This document shows, piece by piece, positions 39,499 through 48,193 of a stretch of 64,000 nucleotides of DNA; position 1 is the first letter of the stretch; every line of letters starts with the position of its first letter. The stretch is from Geobacter sp. UBA698 (GTDB taxonomy: Bacteria > Desulfobacterota > Desulfuromonadia > Geobacterales > Pseudopelobacteraceae). The position numbers were made by a program, and so were the translations under genes. The stretch is from NCBI GenBank assembly GCA_002298925.1, contig DBMM01000041.1, positions 12,817 through 76,816 of the forward strand, given 5' to 3'. The notes below the pieces were generated by a model. It was not told the origin of the DNA and did no database searches. It saw only the letters and a program-made list of their open reading frames with translations.

Positions 39499-39572
39499 CA
39501 GGACGAACAACAGCATCAGATGGAGAGCTTCCGCTCCACTGTAAATCTACCACTTAATTATGCGACTTCCAC

Positions 39573-41654
39573 ATGACTGATCAGAACGCGTCGGCAAATA
39601 AGGCTGTCAAAGACTTCCTGGCAGAGGCAGAAGAAATCGCAGACCAGCTCGGTTCGGAACTGGCTGATATGGCTGACATGGCCGAAAGTGGCGATCTGAA
39701 CCCCGACCTGCTCAACTCTATTTTCAGGGGGGCCCACTCTCTGAAGGGGTTGGCCGGCATGTTCGGTTTCAGCGAAATCTCGGACCTGTCCCACAACTTG
39801 GAAAACATGCTGGACTGGCTCCGTCTTGGCAAGTTGAACCTGTCCCAGCCCCTGATGGTTGTGTTGTTCGAGTCCCATGAACTGCTTTCCACCCTCATAC
39901 GGACCGTGTCCTGTGGAAGCCCAAACAGCCATGCTGCCGAGATAGCGGCCTGTATCGCCAAAATCAACCAGTGCCTGGCTCCTCCCGAAAAAATGTCGGG
40001 AGCATCGCCACTGCAGCAACTTGGGCTGGACGAGCGGATACTTAGCGCACTTACTGAATACGAAGAGCATCGTCTTCTGGAGAATCTTTCCAAGGGCAAA
40101 AAAATCTATTCTATTCATACATCCTTCGAACTGACCTCATTTGATGTTGAACTGTCCCAGATCACCGAAACGCTCAAGACCTGCGGAGAGGTAATCAGCA
40201 CGCTGCCCAGCATGGGCGACAACATGGACACCCACATCGACTTCAACCTGCTCTTTGGAACCTTAAAAAATCATGATGAATTGCAGGCGCTGCTATCCGG
40301 CAGCAATGCAGGCATAACCAGCTTAGGCTCAGCAACACCGCCAGCAAAGGTAATGGTTCCGCAGGAGCAGCTGCAGCCAACTTTGTCCAGCAACCAGGTG
40401 CCTGCCGCTCCAGTTTCGCTTGTCCCCGCTACTCTCACCGTGTCGGATGACTCCCAGTCATCCAAAAGCATGAGTCGTACCGTTCGTGTTGACATCGGCA
40501 AGCTGGACGAATTGATGAATATCGTCGGAGAACTTGTGCTGGCCCATTCTTCTATCGCCGCAATTGCCGGTCGGATGCGCAATGATGGATTTTCGCGCCT
40601 GGCTATTGAACTGGGCAAATCCGCCAAAGGGCTTGAGCGTAAACTTGCCGACCTGCAAAAGGGTGTGATGGAGATCCGTATGATCCCGGTCGGCCAGTTG
40701 TATGAAAAAATGTCGCGTATTGTTCGCAAAATTTCCCGCGAACAGGGCAAAAAGGCGGATCTGAAATTCCAAGGAGCTGACACGGAACTGGACAAACTGA
40801 TCGTGGAGGATATTTCCGACCCGATGATGCATATCATCCGTAATGCCATTGACCATGGAATAGAACCGCCGGAACAGCGGATCGCCCTGGGCAAGGAAGA
40901 AAAGGGAACTATTCGTATTTCCTCCTATTCCAAAGGTAACCACGTTGTCATTGAAATCGAGGACGACGGCAACGGAATCGACATTGAAAAAATAAAAGCC
41001 AAGGCGCTCAGCAAGGGACTTGTTCACGACATCGGCTCCGTATCCGACAAGGAAGCCTTGGATTTCATCTTTCTGCCAGGTTTTTCCACCACGGACAAGG
41101 TCAGCGAAGTATCAGGCCGCGGAGTTGGCATGGATGTTGTAAAAAACAACATCGCCTCCGTGTCGGGAATGGTTGATATCGAGACCAGCAAAGGGGCTGG
41201 CAGTCGTTTCATCATCACCCTGCCCATCACGCTTGCCATCATCAAGGTGCTGATCATCTCCTGCGCCGGTAGAACCTATGCCTTACCGATCACCTCAGTG
41301 CTGGAATCGCTGCTGTTGTCCAATAAGGACATCAAGACCGTCGAGAAGAAGGAGGTCATACAGCTTCGGGACATAACCCTGCCGCTGCTCAGACTGGACA
41401 GCTTCTTCAGCTTCGAACGACGGGAAAGTGGCAATGGAGAGTTTTACGTGGTTGTGGTCGGGGTTGCCGAAAAACGGATGGGGATTGTCGTTGATGACCT
41501 GTTGGGGCAACAGGACATTGTCATCAAGTCCCTGGGTGAGGCTTTCAAAAGGTTTCGCGGAATTTCAGGAGCAGCCGACCTGGGGGACCAGCGCACAATT
41601 CTGGTACTGGATGTGAGCGCTCTGACTGCAGACTCAATTAAAAGCGGATCCTGA
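39573..41654 (+). CDS. cheA: Chemotaxis histidine kinase CheA
   Basis: 693 residues with the full CheA layout. An Hpt domain carries the phospho-accepting His55 in GAHSLKGLAG, followed by a P2-like domain (about 145-225), a Pro/Ser linker, dimerisation helices, the HATPase (HIIRNAIDHGIE N box, EDDGNGID G1, GRGVGMDVV G2) and a C-terminal CheW-like P5 domain for receptor/CheW docking. It controls the receivers in this cluster. No receptor gene is in the window. Confidence 0.96.
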   Translation: MTDQNASANKAVKDFLAEAEEIADQLGSELADMADMAESGDLNPDLLNSIFRGAHSLKGLAGMFGFSEISDLSHNLENMLDWLRLGKLNLSQPLMVVLFESHELLSTLIRTVSCGSPNSHAAEIAACIAKINQCLAPPEKMSGASPLQQLGLDERILSALTEYEEHRLLENLSKGKKIYSIHTSFELTSFDVELSQITETLKTCGEVISTLPSMGDNMDTHIDFNLLFGTLKNHDELQALLSGSNAGITSLGSATPPAKVMVPQEQLQPTLSSNQVPAAPVSLVPATLTVSDDSQSSKSMSRTVRVDIGKLDELMNIVGELVLAHSSIAAIAGRMRNDGFSRLAIELGKSAKGLERKLADLQKGVMEIRMIPVGQLYEKMSRIVRKISREQGKKADLKFQGADTELDKLIVEDISDPMMHIIRNAIDHGIEPPEQRIALGKEEKGTIRISSYSKGNHVVIEIEDDGNGIDIEKIKAKALSKGLVHDIGSVSDKEALDFIFLPGFSTTDKVSEVSGRGVGMDVVKNNIASVSGMVDIETSKGAGSRFIITLPITLAIIKVLIISCAGRTYALPITSVLESLLLSNKDIKTVEKKEVIQLRDITLPLLRLDSFFSFERRESGNGEFYVVVVGVAEKRMGIVVDDLLGQQDIVIKSLGEAFKRFRGISGAADLGDQRTILVLDVSALTADSIKSGS

Positions 41655-41656
41655 GC

Positions 41657-42457
41657 ATGTACAAATCATACTTCGGATTCAGCGAAAAACCTTTCAGTAA
41701 AACTCCCGATCCGCGGTTCCTGTTTCTCAGCAGCGGCCACGAAGAGGCTCTGGCTCGACTGGAATTCGTTCTGGAGGAGCGGGAGATAGCGGTCCTGACC
41801 GGTGAGATCGGTTGCGGCAAAACCACCCTTTCACGGGCACTGATGGACAGATTGGGTGATGAATACCACTTCTGTTTTATTCTTAACCCCAGGCTGAATG
41901 CCATCGAGTTTTTGCGCACAACGGCCCGACTGTTGGATGTCGAGCAACCGGCGCTCTCCAAGGATGATCTGCTGGAACAGATCAACAACAAGGTCTATGA
42001 TAATTATCAGAAAGGTGTCTGCCCGGTCATTGTGATCGACGAGGCCCAGATGATATCCGATCCTGAGGTCTTCGATGAGATCCGACTGCTGACCAACTTC
42101 CAACTGGATGACCGTAATTTGCTGGGGGTTGTTATCATGGGACAGCCGGAGTTGCGTGAAATGCTGGCATCTTCCCGCTTTGAGCCACTCCGCCAGCGCA
42201 TAGCACTTCATTATCACCTCCAGTCGCTCACCATGGAGGAGACCATGGAGTATATTGATTTCCGGCTCGAGGTTGCCGGTGGCACTCCCGGCCTGTTCAC
42301 GCCGGATGCCGTGCAGAAACTGTTTGAACTGACAGGAGGGGTTCCGCGCAGGATCAACTCAATGGCCACCAACGCACTGCTGGTGGCGTACGGAAACGAT
42401 GCGGCCTTGGTGGATTCGGCTATTATTGACGAAATCAAAGACGAACTGATGATGTAG
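41657..42457 (+). CDS. ExeA/GspA-like AAA ATPase within the chemosensory cluster
   Basis: 266 residues. Starts MYKSYFGFSEKPFSKTPDP, the ExeA/MshM family N-terminus. Walker A is GEIGCGKTT (about 48-56), Walker B VIVIDEAQ (about 126), and RRINSM near residue 230 belongs to the lid domain. Unlike the paralogue at 58730-60427 it has no membrane helix or peptidoglycan-binding tail, so it is cytoplasmic. It begins two bases after cheA. A motor for pilus or secretion assembly regulated by Che signalling is a possibility, not shown. Confidence 0.85.
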   Translation: MYKSYFGFSEKPFSKTPDPRFLFLSSGHEEALARLEFVLEEREIAVLTGEIGCGKTTLSRALMDRLGDEYHFCFILNPRLNAIEFLRTTARLLDVEQPALSKDDLLEQINNKVYDNYQKGVCPVIVIDEAQMISDPEVFDEIRLLTNFQLDDRNLLGVVIMGQPELREMLASSRFEPLRQRIALHYHLQSLTMEETMEYIDFRLEVAGGTPGLFTPDAVQKLFELTGGVPRRINSMATNALLVAYGNDAALVDSAIIDEIKDELMM

Positions 42458-42471
42458 GGCGGGTAGCTAGC

Positions 42472-43245
42472 ATGGATTTGGCAAAGATAAGACAGAAAGC
42501 CCGACGCGGACAAGGCATCCCCCCCTCGGCAGAACAACCCGAGCCTGTCGCATCTATTCCAAGGGTTACGCCGGCAACTGGCGGACGATCGGAATGGTTC
42601 GACCAGCCTCCTCTGTCATCCCTGGTTCAGGTTACCAGCGACATCCTGGAACCTGAACTATCAGCCGTCATCGCGAAGGAAACGTCTATTCAGCCCGTAT
42701 CCCGCCGGAATGTTCCCTTTGATCCGATCAAGATCATTTTAGCTGGCCGGGAGGCTTCCGGTTGCGATGAGGATACCCATTCCGCCAAGGCCGAACAGGA
42801 ACAGGGAGCGGTCGATGATTACGAAGAACTGCTCTGTATCCGTGTTTCCGATGAAATCTACGGCATCAATATCATGAAGATCAAAGAGATCATCAAACCA
42901 CGCGAGGTAACCGAGATTCCTCGTACCCCTTCCTTCATATCCGGGGTCATCTCACTGCGCGGCGTGATTATTCCGATTATCGACATTCGCGACCGCCTTG
43001 GACTCAGTCGCGAATCAGTTTCCGGCAAGGAGCGCGTCGTCGTAATCAGGTCAGGAGCTGAGTTTGCCGGACTGATGGTTGATGAGGTGATCCAGGTTTG
43101 CCGCATTTCCCGTAGCAACTTTGAGGCCGCTCCTGCTGTTCTGGACGGCATAAATCGTGATTTTGTCAGTGCGATTGGTCGTGCGGATGACCGTATGGTC
43201 ATAGTACTGAACCTGGATACTATCGCCGACATCAACCTCTACTGA
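42472..43245 (+). CDS. cheW: CheW-domain protein with N-terminal extension
   Basis: 257 residues. The first ~115 are a polar, low-complexity extension (Pro/Glu/Ser rich). The rest is a CheW domain with LLCIRVSDEIYGINIMKIKEI, RTPSFISGVISLRGVIIPIID and a C-terminal DDRMVIVLNLD. CheW couples receptors to CheA. The extension is unlike classical CheW and may reach another partner. One of two CheW proteins in the cluster. Confidence 0.88.
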   Translation: MDLAKIRQKARRGQGIPPSAEQPEPVASIPRVTPATGGRSEWFDQPPLSSLVQVTSDILEPELSAVIAKETSIQPVSRRNVPFDPIKIILAGREASGCDEDTHSAKAEQEQGAVDDYEELLCIRVSDEIYGINIMKIKEIIKPREVTEIPRTPSFISGVISLRGVIIPIIDIRDRLGLSRESVSGKERVVVIRSGAEFAGLMVDEVIQVCRISRSNFEAAPAVLDGINRDFVSAIGRADDRMVIVLNLDTIADINLY

Positions 43246-43257
43246 TCTGGAGCCGCC

Positions 43258-43650
43258 ATGCAGAAGAAACATGTTCTGATTGTCGAAGATGAGGAAAGCC
43301 TTCTCAAGCTGGAAACCATACTTCTGACTGTCAAGGGATATGAAGTGACCGGCGCAATCAACGGCAACGACGCACTGGAAAAACTCGCTGCTGCCAAGTT
43401 CGATCTGGTCCTTCTTGACATCATGCTGCCGGATGTTGACGGCTTTGAGGTCTGCCGGAGAATCAGGTGCAATCCGACTACGTCTGAGATACCTGTCGTC
43501 ATGCTGACCGCCAGAAAAAGCCCGGAAGACCAGGAGCGCGGCTTGGCTTGCGGGGCAAACGCCTATCTCACCAAACCGTTCAAATCCGCCATGATTATAG
43601 AACTGATCGATAGCCTGGTGTACGGTTCTAAAGCTGCAGAAAAGCCATGA
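43258..43650 (+). CDS. Single-domain response regulator
   Basis: 130 residues. A receiver domain with IVEDEE pocket, phospho-acceptor Asp54 in LLDIMLPDVDG, Thr in VMLTARK and Lys in YLTKPFK. The sequence is more like OmpR/PleD-type receivers than the CheY at 39127, so the two probably have different partners. No output domain. Overlaps the next CheW gene by ATGA. Confidence 0.9.
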   Translation: MQKKHVLIVEDEESLLKLETILLTVKGYEVTGAINGNDALEKLAAAKFDLVLLDIMLPDVDGFEVCRRIRCNPTTSEIPVVMLTARKSPEDQERGLACGANAYLTKPFKSAMIIELIDSLVYGSKAAEKP

Positions 43651-44117
43651 ACAGTGAACTGCAGGAGATACAGCTGGCCTGCTTCAGCTTGGGCGAGACT
43701 CTTTTTGCTGTCGATATCATGCGCATCAAAGAGATCATTCAACAGCAGAACATCTCCAAACTACCCAGTCCTTCGAGATTTTTGGAAGGGGTTATCAATC
43801 TTCGCGGCGCTGTCATACCGGTTATGGATCTGCGGAAGCGCTTCGGTATGCCGCCTGCAATCAATACCAAGACCTCCAAGCTGCTGCTGGTATCTTTGTC
43901 CCGCCACGTGCTGGCACTGTCAGTGGATGATGTGCTCGAGGTGATCTCCGTTCCGGTTGACCAACTCAAGCCACCCCCCGAATTTGAAGAAATGGCCGGC
44001 GGTGAGTGTCTTCTGGGGGTTTGCCTGTTGGGAGAGCGTGTGTTCATGATTCTTGACATCGATACACTGTTAAGCCCATCCGAGAGACCGGACGTCTTGT
44101 CCCCCTATGCATGTTGA
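43647..44117 (+). CDS. cheW: CheW-type coupling protein
   Basis: 156 residues, a bare CheW fold: LACFSLGETLFAVDIMRIKEI, LEGVINLRGAVIPVMDLR and RVFMILDIDTLL. The ATG overlaps the receiver stop (ATGA). Length is normal for CheW, in contrast to the extended copy at 42472. Presence of two CheW proteins suggests two signalling complexes or competitive tuning of one. Confidence 0.92.
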   Translation: MNSELQEIQLACFSLGETLFAVDIMRIKEIIQQQNISKLPSPSRFLEGVINLRGAVIPVMDLRKRFGMPPAINTKTSKLLLVSLSRHVLALSVDDVLEVISVPVDQLKPPPEFEEMAGGECLLGVCLLGERVFMILDIDTLLSPSERPDVLSPYAC

Positions 44118-44173
44118 TATTGATCTGAGTAGATTATGTTATTTGCAGGATTCTGCCACAGGAGTGCAGTCTG

Positions 44174-46180
44174 GTGAATAGTCGAACTAGTTTAGAACAG
44201 TCCCTCCGATCCAATAATGAAGAGACTCGTCGTCAGGCCCTGCAGACCATGCGGGGAAGACCGTTGGCTGAAACGCGCGATCTGCTTTTTATGGCCATGG
44301 CTGATGAGAGTTGGAGAGTTCGCAAAGAATCGGTCGATGTATTTGTCGCTACCGAACCTGACGAAGGTTCCATCAAGGAACTGCTTGAATTGCTCCGAAA
44401 TGATGAAAATGCCGGATTAAGAAACTCTGCGGCCGAGGCCCTCATCAAGCTGGGGACCCGGGCCGCCTCAGCTCTTGTCCGGCTGCTAAAAGACAGTGAT
44501 GCCGACGTACGCAAGTTTGTAATAGATGTGATGGGCTCAATCGGAGAAACACTCTTCCTGCCGGCATTGCTTGAGGCCCTCTCGGACCCCGATCTGAATG
44601 TTTCCTCGGCAGCGGCCGAACATCTGGGGAATGTGGGCGATGCCAGGGCAGTTCCGGATCTGATCCGGAACATTATCGACAACGACTCCCAGTTCTTTCG
44701 TTTCAGTGCTTTGGCAGCATTGGGCAAACTGGCCTCACATATGCCGATGCCGGCCGAGATCATTGCTCTGGCCGATCAGGAAATCCTTCGCAAAGGGGTC
44801 TATGAGTGTCTTGGCAGTATCGGAGACGAATCCGCCGCCCCGATACTGCTCAAAGGTTTCCAGTCCCGCCAGCAAAGCAGCCGCAGGGCCGCGATCTCGT
44901 CATGGTACCGCATTTACTCTCAATCCAGCGTCACCGTGCGTCTGGAAATGGAACAAAGCTTGCGCAGTCAGAACAGCAGCGAGCTGTTGCCGGTGCTGAT
45001 CGAATCTTTTGATCAGGAGAAACCAGCCCTGTCCGAGGCCGTAACAGCCATGCTCGGCATCCTGGGCGATCTGCGCGGAGTAACCACATTACTGGAGGCC
45101 TTTGCCTGCGAACGGCTCTCCGGCCTGGCATTGAGTTCGCTCAAGCGTCTTGGAACGGATGGCATGAATGCCCTGATCGCCATGTATCCGCAAATTGACG
45201 ACGTTTCACGTTGTGCCATCTGCTCGGTGCTGGGCGAACTGGCTTTTGAACCCGGTGCCGCTGTAATCCGCCAGGCGCTTGAGGATCCTTCCGCCATGGT
45301 GCGTAAGTCGGCTGTATCTGCCGCCGGAATGCTCGGCATGACGGACTGCATTCAGGCCATAGCTCAGCTTCTGGAGGATGCCGACTCTGAGCTGAGATCT
45401 ATTGTTCTAACCTGCCTGCAGACCATGGCCAAGACCACCCCCGATGCAGTCCAGCAGTTGAGTCGTCAGCTGGCGATATCGCAACTTCCCGATCAGCGAC
45501 GTGATGCTGCCGTGCTCTATGCAACACTGGGTGACAGCGATAGCCTTTCACTGCTGGTTAAGGATGAAAATCCTGCTGTTCGTGAGGCGGCGGTCGTTTC
45601 TTTAGGAAAAATTCGCGTATATTCCTGTTGCGGTATTCTGCAGATAGCACTGGTTGACGAAGACCCGGATGTGCGTATCGCCGCAGCCGAGGCTCTGGGG
45701 GAGGTGGGTGGAAGTGAGGTCGTTGACGCCCTGACCCATGCGCTGAATGATGAAGACTGCTGGGTGCAGTCGGCCGTGCTGAGAAGCATTGTTCGCATCA
45801 GTCCGGTGAATGCCTTGCCTCTGTTGAAGGATGTGTTTTCTTATGCCGACGGTCTGCTGCTAATCACCTGCCTGGAGATGCTTGAAACGGTCGGCAGCCG
45901 TGAGGCTATGGATCTGGTCGAGCAGGCCCTTGACAACGACGATGCCGACGTAATGTCCCTGGCAATCGCCATTATTGCCCGCCAGGGAGGAGAATGGCTG
46001 GAATCCAACGCAGAACGTCTCATGTGTCACCACCGGCCGGAAGTCCGCGCTAACCTGGCCGGATTGCTGGCAGAACTTCCCCCTGCCAAGTCCCGGCCTC
46101 TGCTGGAAGCTGCCATGGAACGGGAAAAAGACGAAAACATACAACAGCTTCTGCAGGGACTGCTGGACGGAATGGTATGA
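44174..46180 (+). CDS. HEAT-repeat protein of the chemosensory cluster
   Basis: 668 residues from GTG 44174, with AGGAG about 10 bases upstream. Built almost entirely of ~30-residue HEAT/PBS-type helical repeats (for example VRKESVDVFV, VRKFVIDVMGSIGE, VRIAAAEALGEVGG, VREAAVVSLGKI), with no catalytic motif or signal peptide. Such solenoids act as protein-protein scaffolds. Its stop overlaps the cheR start (ATGA), tying it to the pathway; a role as scaffold or CheR/CheB partner is inference. Confidence 0.88.
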   Translation: MNSRTSLEQSLRSNNEETRRQALQTMRGRPLAETRDLLFMAMADESWRVRKESVDVFVATEPDEGSIKELLELLRNDENAGLRNSAAEALIKLGTRAASALVRLLKDSDADVRKFVIDVMGSIGETLFLPALLEALSDPDLNVSSAAAEHLGNVGDARAVPDLIRNIIDNDSQFFRFSALAALGKLASHMPMPAEIIALADQEILRKGVYECLGSIGDESAAPILLKGFQSRQQSSRRAAISSWYRIYSQSSVTVRLEMEQSLRSQNSSELLPVLIESFDQEKPALSEAVTAMLGILGDLRGVTTLLEAFACERLSGLALSSLKRLGTDGMNALIAMYPQIDDVSRCAICSVLGELAFEPGAAVIRQALEDPSAMVRKSAVSAAGMLGMTDCIQAIAQLLEDADSELRSIVLTCLQTMAKTTPDAVQQLSRQLAISQLPDQRRDAAVLYATLGDSDSLSLLVKDENPAVREAAVVSLGKIRVYSCCGILQIALVDEDPDVRIAAAEALGEVGGSEVVDALTHALNDEDCWVQSAVLRSIVRISPVNALPLLKDVFSYADGLLLITCLEMLETVGSREAMDLVEQALDNDDADVMSLAIAIIARQGGEWLESNAERLMCHHRPEVRANLAGLLAELPPAKSRPLLEAAMEREKDENIQQLLQGLLDGMV

Positions 46181-47055
46181 CGTTTTCCGCAACCGCAGAA
46201 TATTTGATGTCAGATGACGAGTTCCGTCTTTTCCGTGACACCATCTACAGCCATTGTGGCATCTATTTTGATGATGATTCAAAATACCTGCTTGAAAAAA
46301 GGCTTGCCCGCCGTCTGTCAACCCTGAACTTCAAGTCGTTCCGGGAGTACTATCAATTCCTGAAGTACAACCGCAAGAAAGACCAGGAAATGATGGATAT
46401 CATGGATATCCTCACCACCAACGAAACCTATTTCTTCCGCGAATCATTTCAGCTAAAGGCTTTTACAGACGAGATCATTCCTGAGCTCATTAAGGACAGG
46501 ACCCGGCAGAACAGCCGCACGCTACGCATCTGGAGCGCTGGCTGCTCCACCGGAGAGGAACCCTACACCATCGCCATGCTGCTTAGCGACATTAAGGAAC
46601 TGCATGGGTGGAAAATCGAGATCATCGGCACCGACATCAGCCAGCGGGTGCTGCAGCATGCCCGCCGTGGTGTGTATGGCAAAGCTTCGTTCCGCGCTAC
46701 CGATGACTATTATCTCAAACGCTTCTTTCACGAACAGGATGACGGGCACAGGGTTAGTGATGCCGTGCGGGAACTGGTCACCATCAGTCATCTCAACCTG
46801 TTCGACTCAAACCGTATTGCCATGCTCGGCCGGATGGACCTGATCTTCTGCCGCAACGTGATCATCTATTTCGACCTGCCAGCCAAAAAAAGAGTCATCG
46901 ATTCTTTTCATAAATCGCTCTGTGATGGTGGTTTTTTACTGCTGGGGCACTCCGAGTCACTGATGAATATCACGACCCAGTACACTCTGCGTCACTTCAA
47001 AAACGACATGATTTACCAGAAGCCTGAACGGGTCACGACCGGAGGGCTGCAATGA
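46177..47055 (+). CDS. cheR: Chemotaxis protein methyltransferase CheR
   Basis: 292 residues. Methylates receptor glutamates with SAM. The N-terminal helical domain ([20 protein letters not shown]) precedes a Rossmann domain with [12 protein letters not shown] (motif I), IIGTDIS and [13 protein letters not shown]. Overlaps the HEAT gene and cheB by ATGA on either side. Its presence implies a methyl-accepting receptor encoded elsewhere. Confidence 0.95.
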   Translation: MTFSATAEYLMSDDEFRLFRDTIYSHCGIYFDDDSKYLLEKRLARRLSTLNFKSFREYYQFLKYNRKKDQEMMDIMDILTTNETYFFRESFQLKAFTDEIIPELIKDRTRQNSRTLRIWSAGCSTGEEPYTIAMLLSDIKELHGWKIEIIGTDISQRVLQHARRGVYGKASFRATDDYYLKRFFHEQDDGHRVSDAVRELVTISHLNLFDSNRIAMLGRMDLIFCRNVIIYFDLPAKKRVIDSFHKSLCDGGFLLLGHSESLMNITTQYTLRHFKNDMIYQKPERVTTGGLQ

Positions 47056-48128
47056 AGAAAATCCGCATAGTTGTGGTAGATGACTCAGCATTCAGCAGGC
47101 GTACGATCACAAAAATGCTGGAAGGAATGGCGGATGTGGAAGTGGTGGGGTACGCCATCAACGGTGAGGAAGGGATTCAGAAGGTTCTTGCCCTCAAGCC
47201 GGATCTGGTGACCCTGGATCTGGAAATGCCGAAGATGGATGGATTTACCCTGCTACGAATTCTGACTACGCGTTTTTCCATGCCGGTGATTGTCATCAGC
47301 GCCTTGAGCGGGGCCGACAAAGTATTCAAAGCCCTGGAACTGGGTGCTCTTGATTTTATAGCCAAGCCCTCCAGCAGTGCTTCGCCGGATCTTCTGCTGA
47401 TCAGTGACGATCTGCAGAGGAAAGTAAGACAGGCAAGCAATTTCAAGCCGGACAGACTCGGACATTTCCAGACGCACAAAGCAGACGTCGACGCAACCGA
47501 GATGTTGTCTCAGTCCGAAATAAACCAGGACAAAATCCTCCCTCATCACTCACCCTTCGATATTGTGGCCATTGGTGCTTCCACCGGAGGCCCACCAGCA
47601 CTGCAAACAATTTTTTCTGACTTCAAGAAGCAGTATCCCTTTCCCATTGTCGTTTCCCAGCATATGCCGGTCGGCTTTACCCGGGCGTTTGCCGAACGGC
47701 TGAACCGCTCATCCCAATTTACGGTCAAGGAAGCCCGGGATGGTGATCCGGTCCTGCCTGGCCAAGTTTTGATTTCCCCGGGTGGCATGAACATGGTGTT
47801 CGAAATCCACGGTGGCCAGGTTATAGCCAGGATCGCACTGCCTGCATCCACTGACCGTTATATTCCGTCCGTAGATGTCATGCTTGAGTCTTGTGCTGCC
47901 ATCTATCGCGACCGCGTATTGGCAGTCATTCTGACCGGAATGGGCAACGACGGCAGCAAGGGAGTGAAGGCGGTCAAGCAGCAGGGAGGCTATGTTATTT
48001 CGGAATCAGAGGAAACTGCAGTGGTATATGGCATGCCGCGTGAGGCTGTTGCCACCGGTGTGGTTGACAAGGTGGTGGCTCTGCAGCATGTTGCCAGGGA
48101 AATACTAAACATAGGAACATTTCTGTGA
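47052..48128 (+). CDS. cheB: Chemotaxis methylesterase CheB
   Basis: 358 residues. The receiver domain (1-120) has phospho-acceptor Asp56 in [10 protein letters not shown]. The C-terminal methylesterase domain carries the Ser-His-Asp triad in [11 protein letters not shown] (about 175), [16 protein letters not shown] and [10 protein letters not shown]. Removes receptor methyl groups or deamidates glutamine when phosphorylated by CheA. A GTG codon overlapping its stop is one possible start of the cytochrome gene. Confidence 0.96.
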   Translation: MKKIRIVVVDDSAFSRRTITKMLEGMADVEVVGYAINGEEGIQKVLALKPDLVTLDLEMPKMDGFTLLRILTTRFSMPVIVISALSGADKVFKALELGALDFIAKPSSSASPDLLLISDDLQRKVRQASNFKPDRLGHFQTHKADVDATEMLSQSEINQDKILPHHSPFDIVAIGASTGGPPALQTIFSDFKKQYPFPIVVSQHMPVGFTRAFAERLNRSSQFTVKEARDGDPVLPGQVLISPGGMNMVFEIHGGQVIARIALPASTDRYIPSVDVMLESCAAIYRDRVLAVILTGMGNDGSKGVKAVKQQGGYVISESEETAVVYGMPREAVATGVVDKVVALQHVAREILNIGTFL

Positions 48129-48193
48129 CAGAGACAGCTAACAGGAAAAGCAGCGGTTCCGGGATTAACCCCGCTGAATATGGAAGGACGTTT

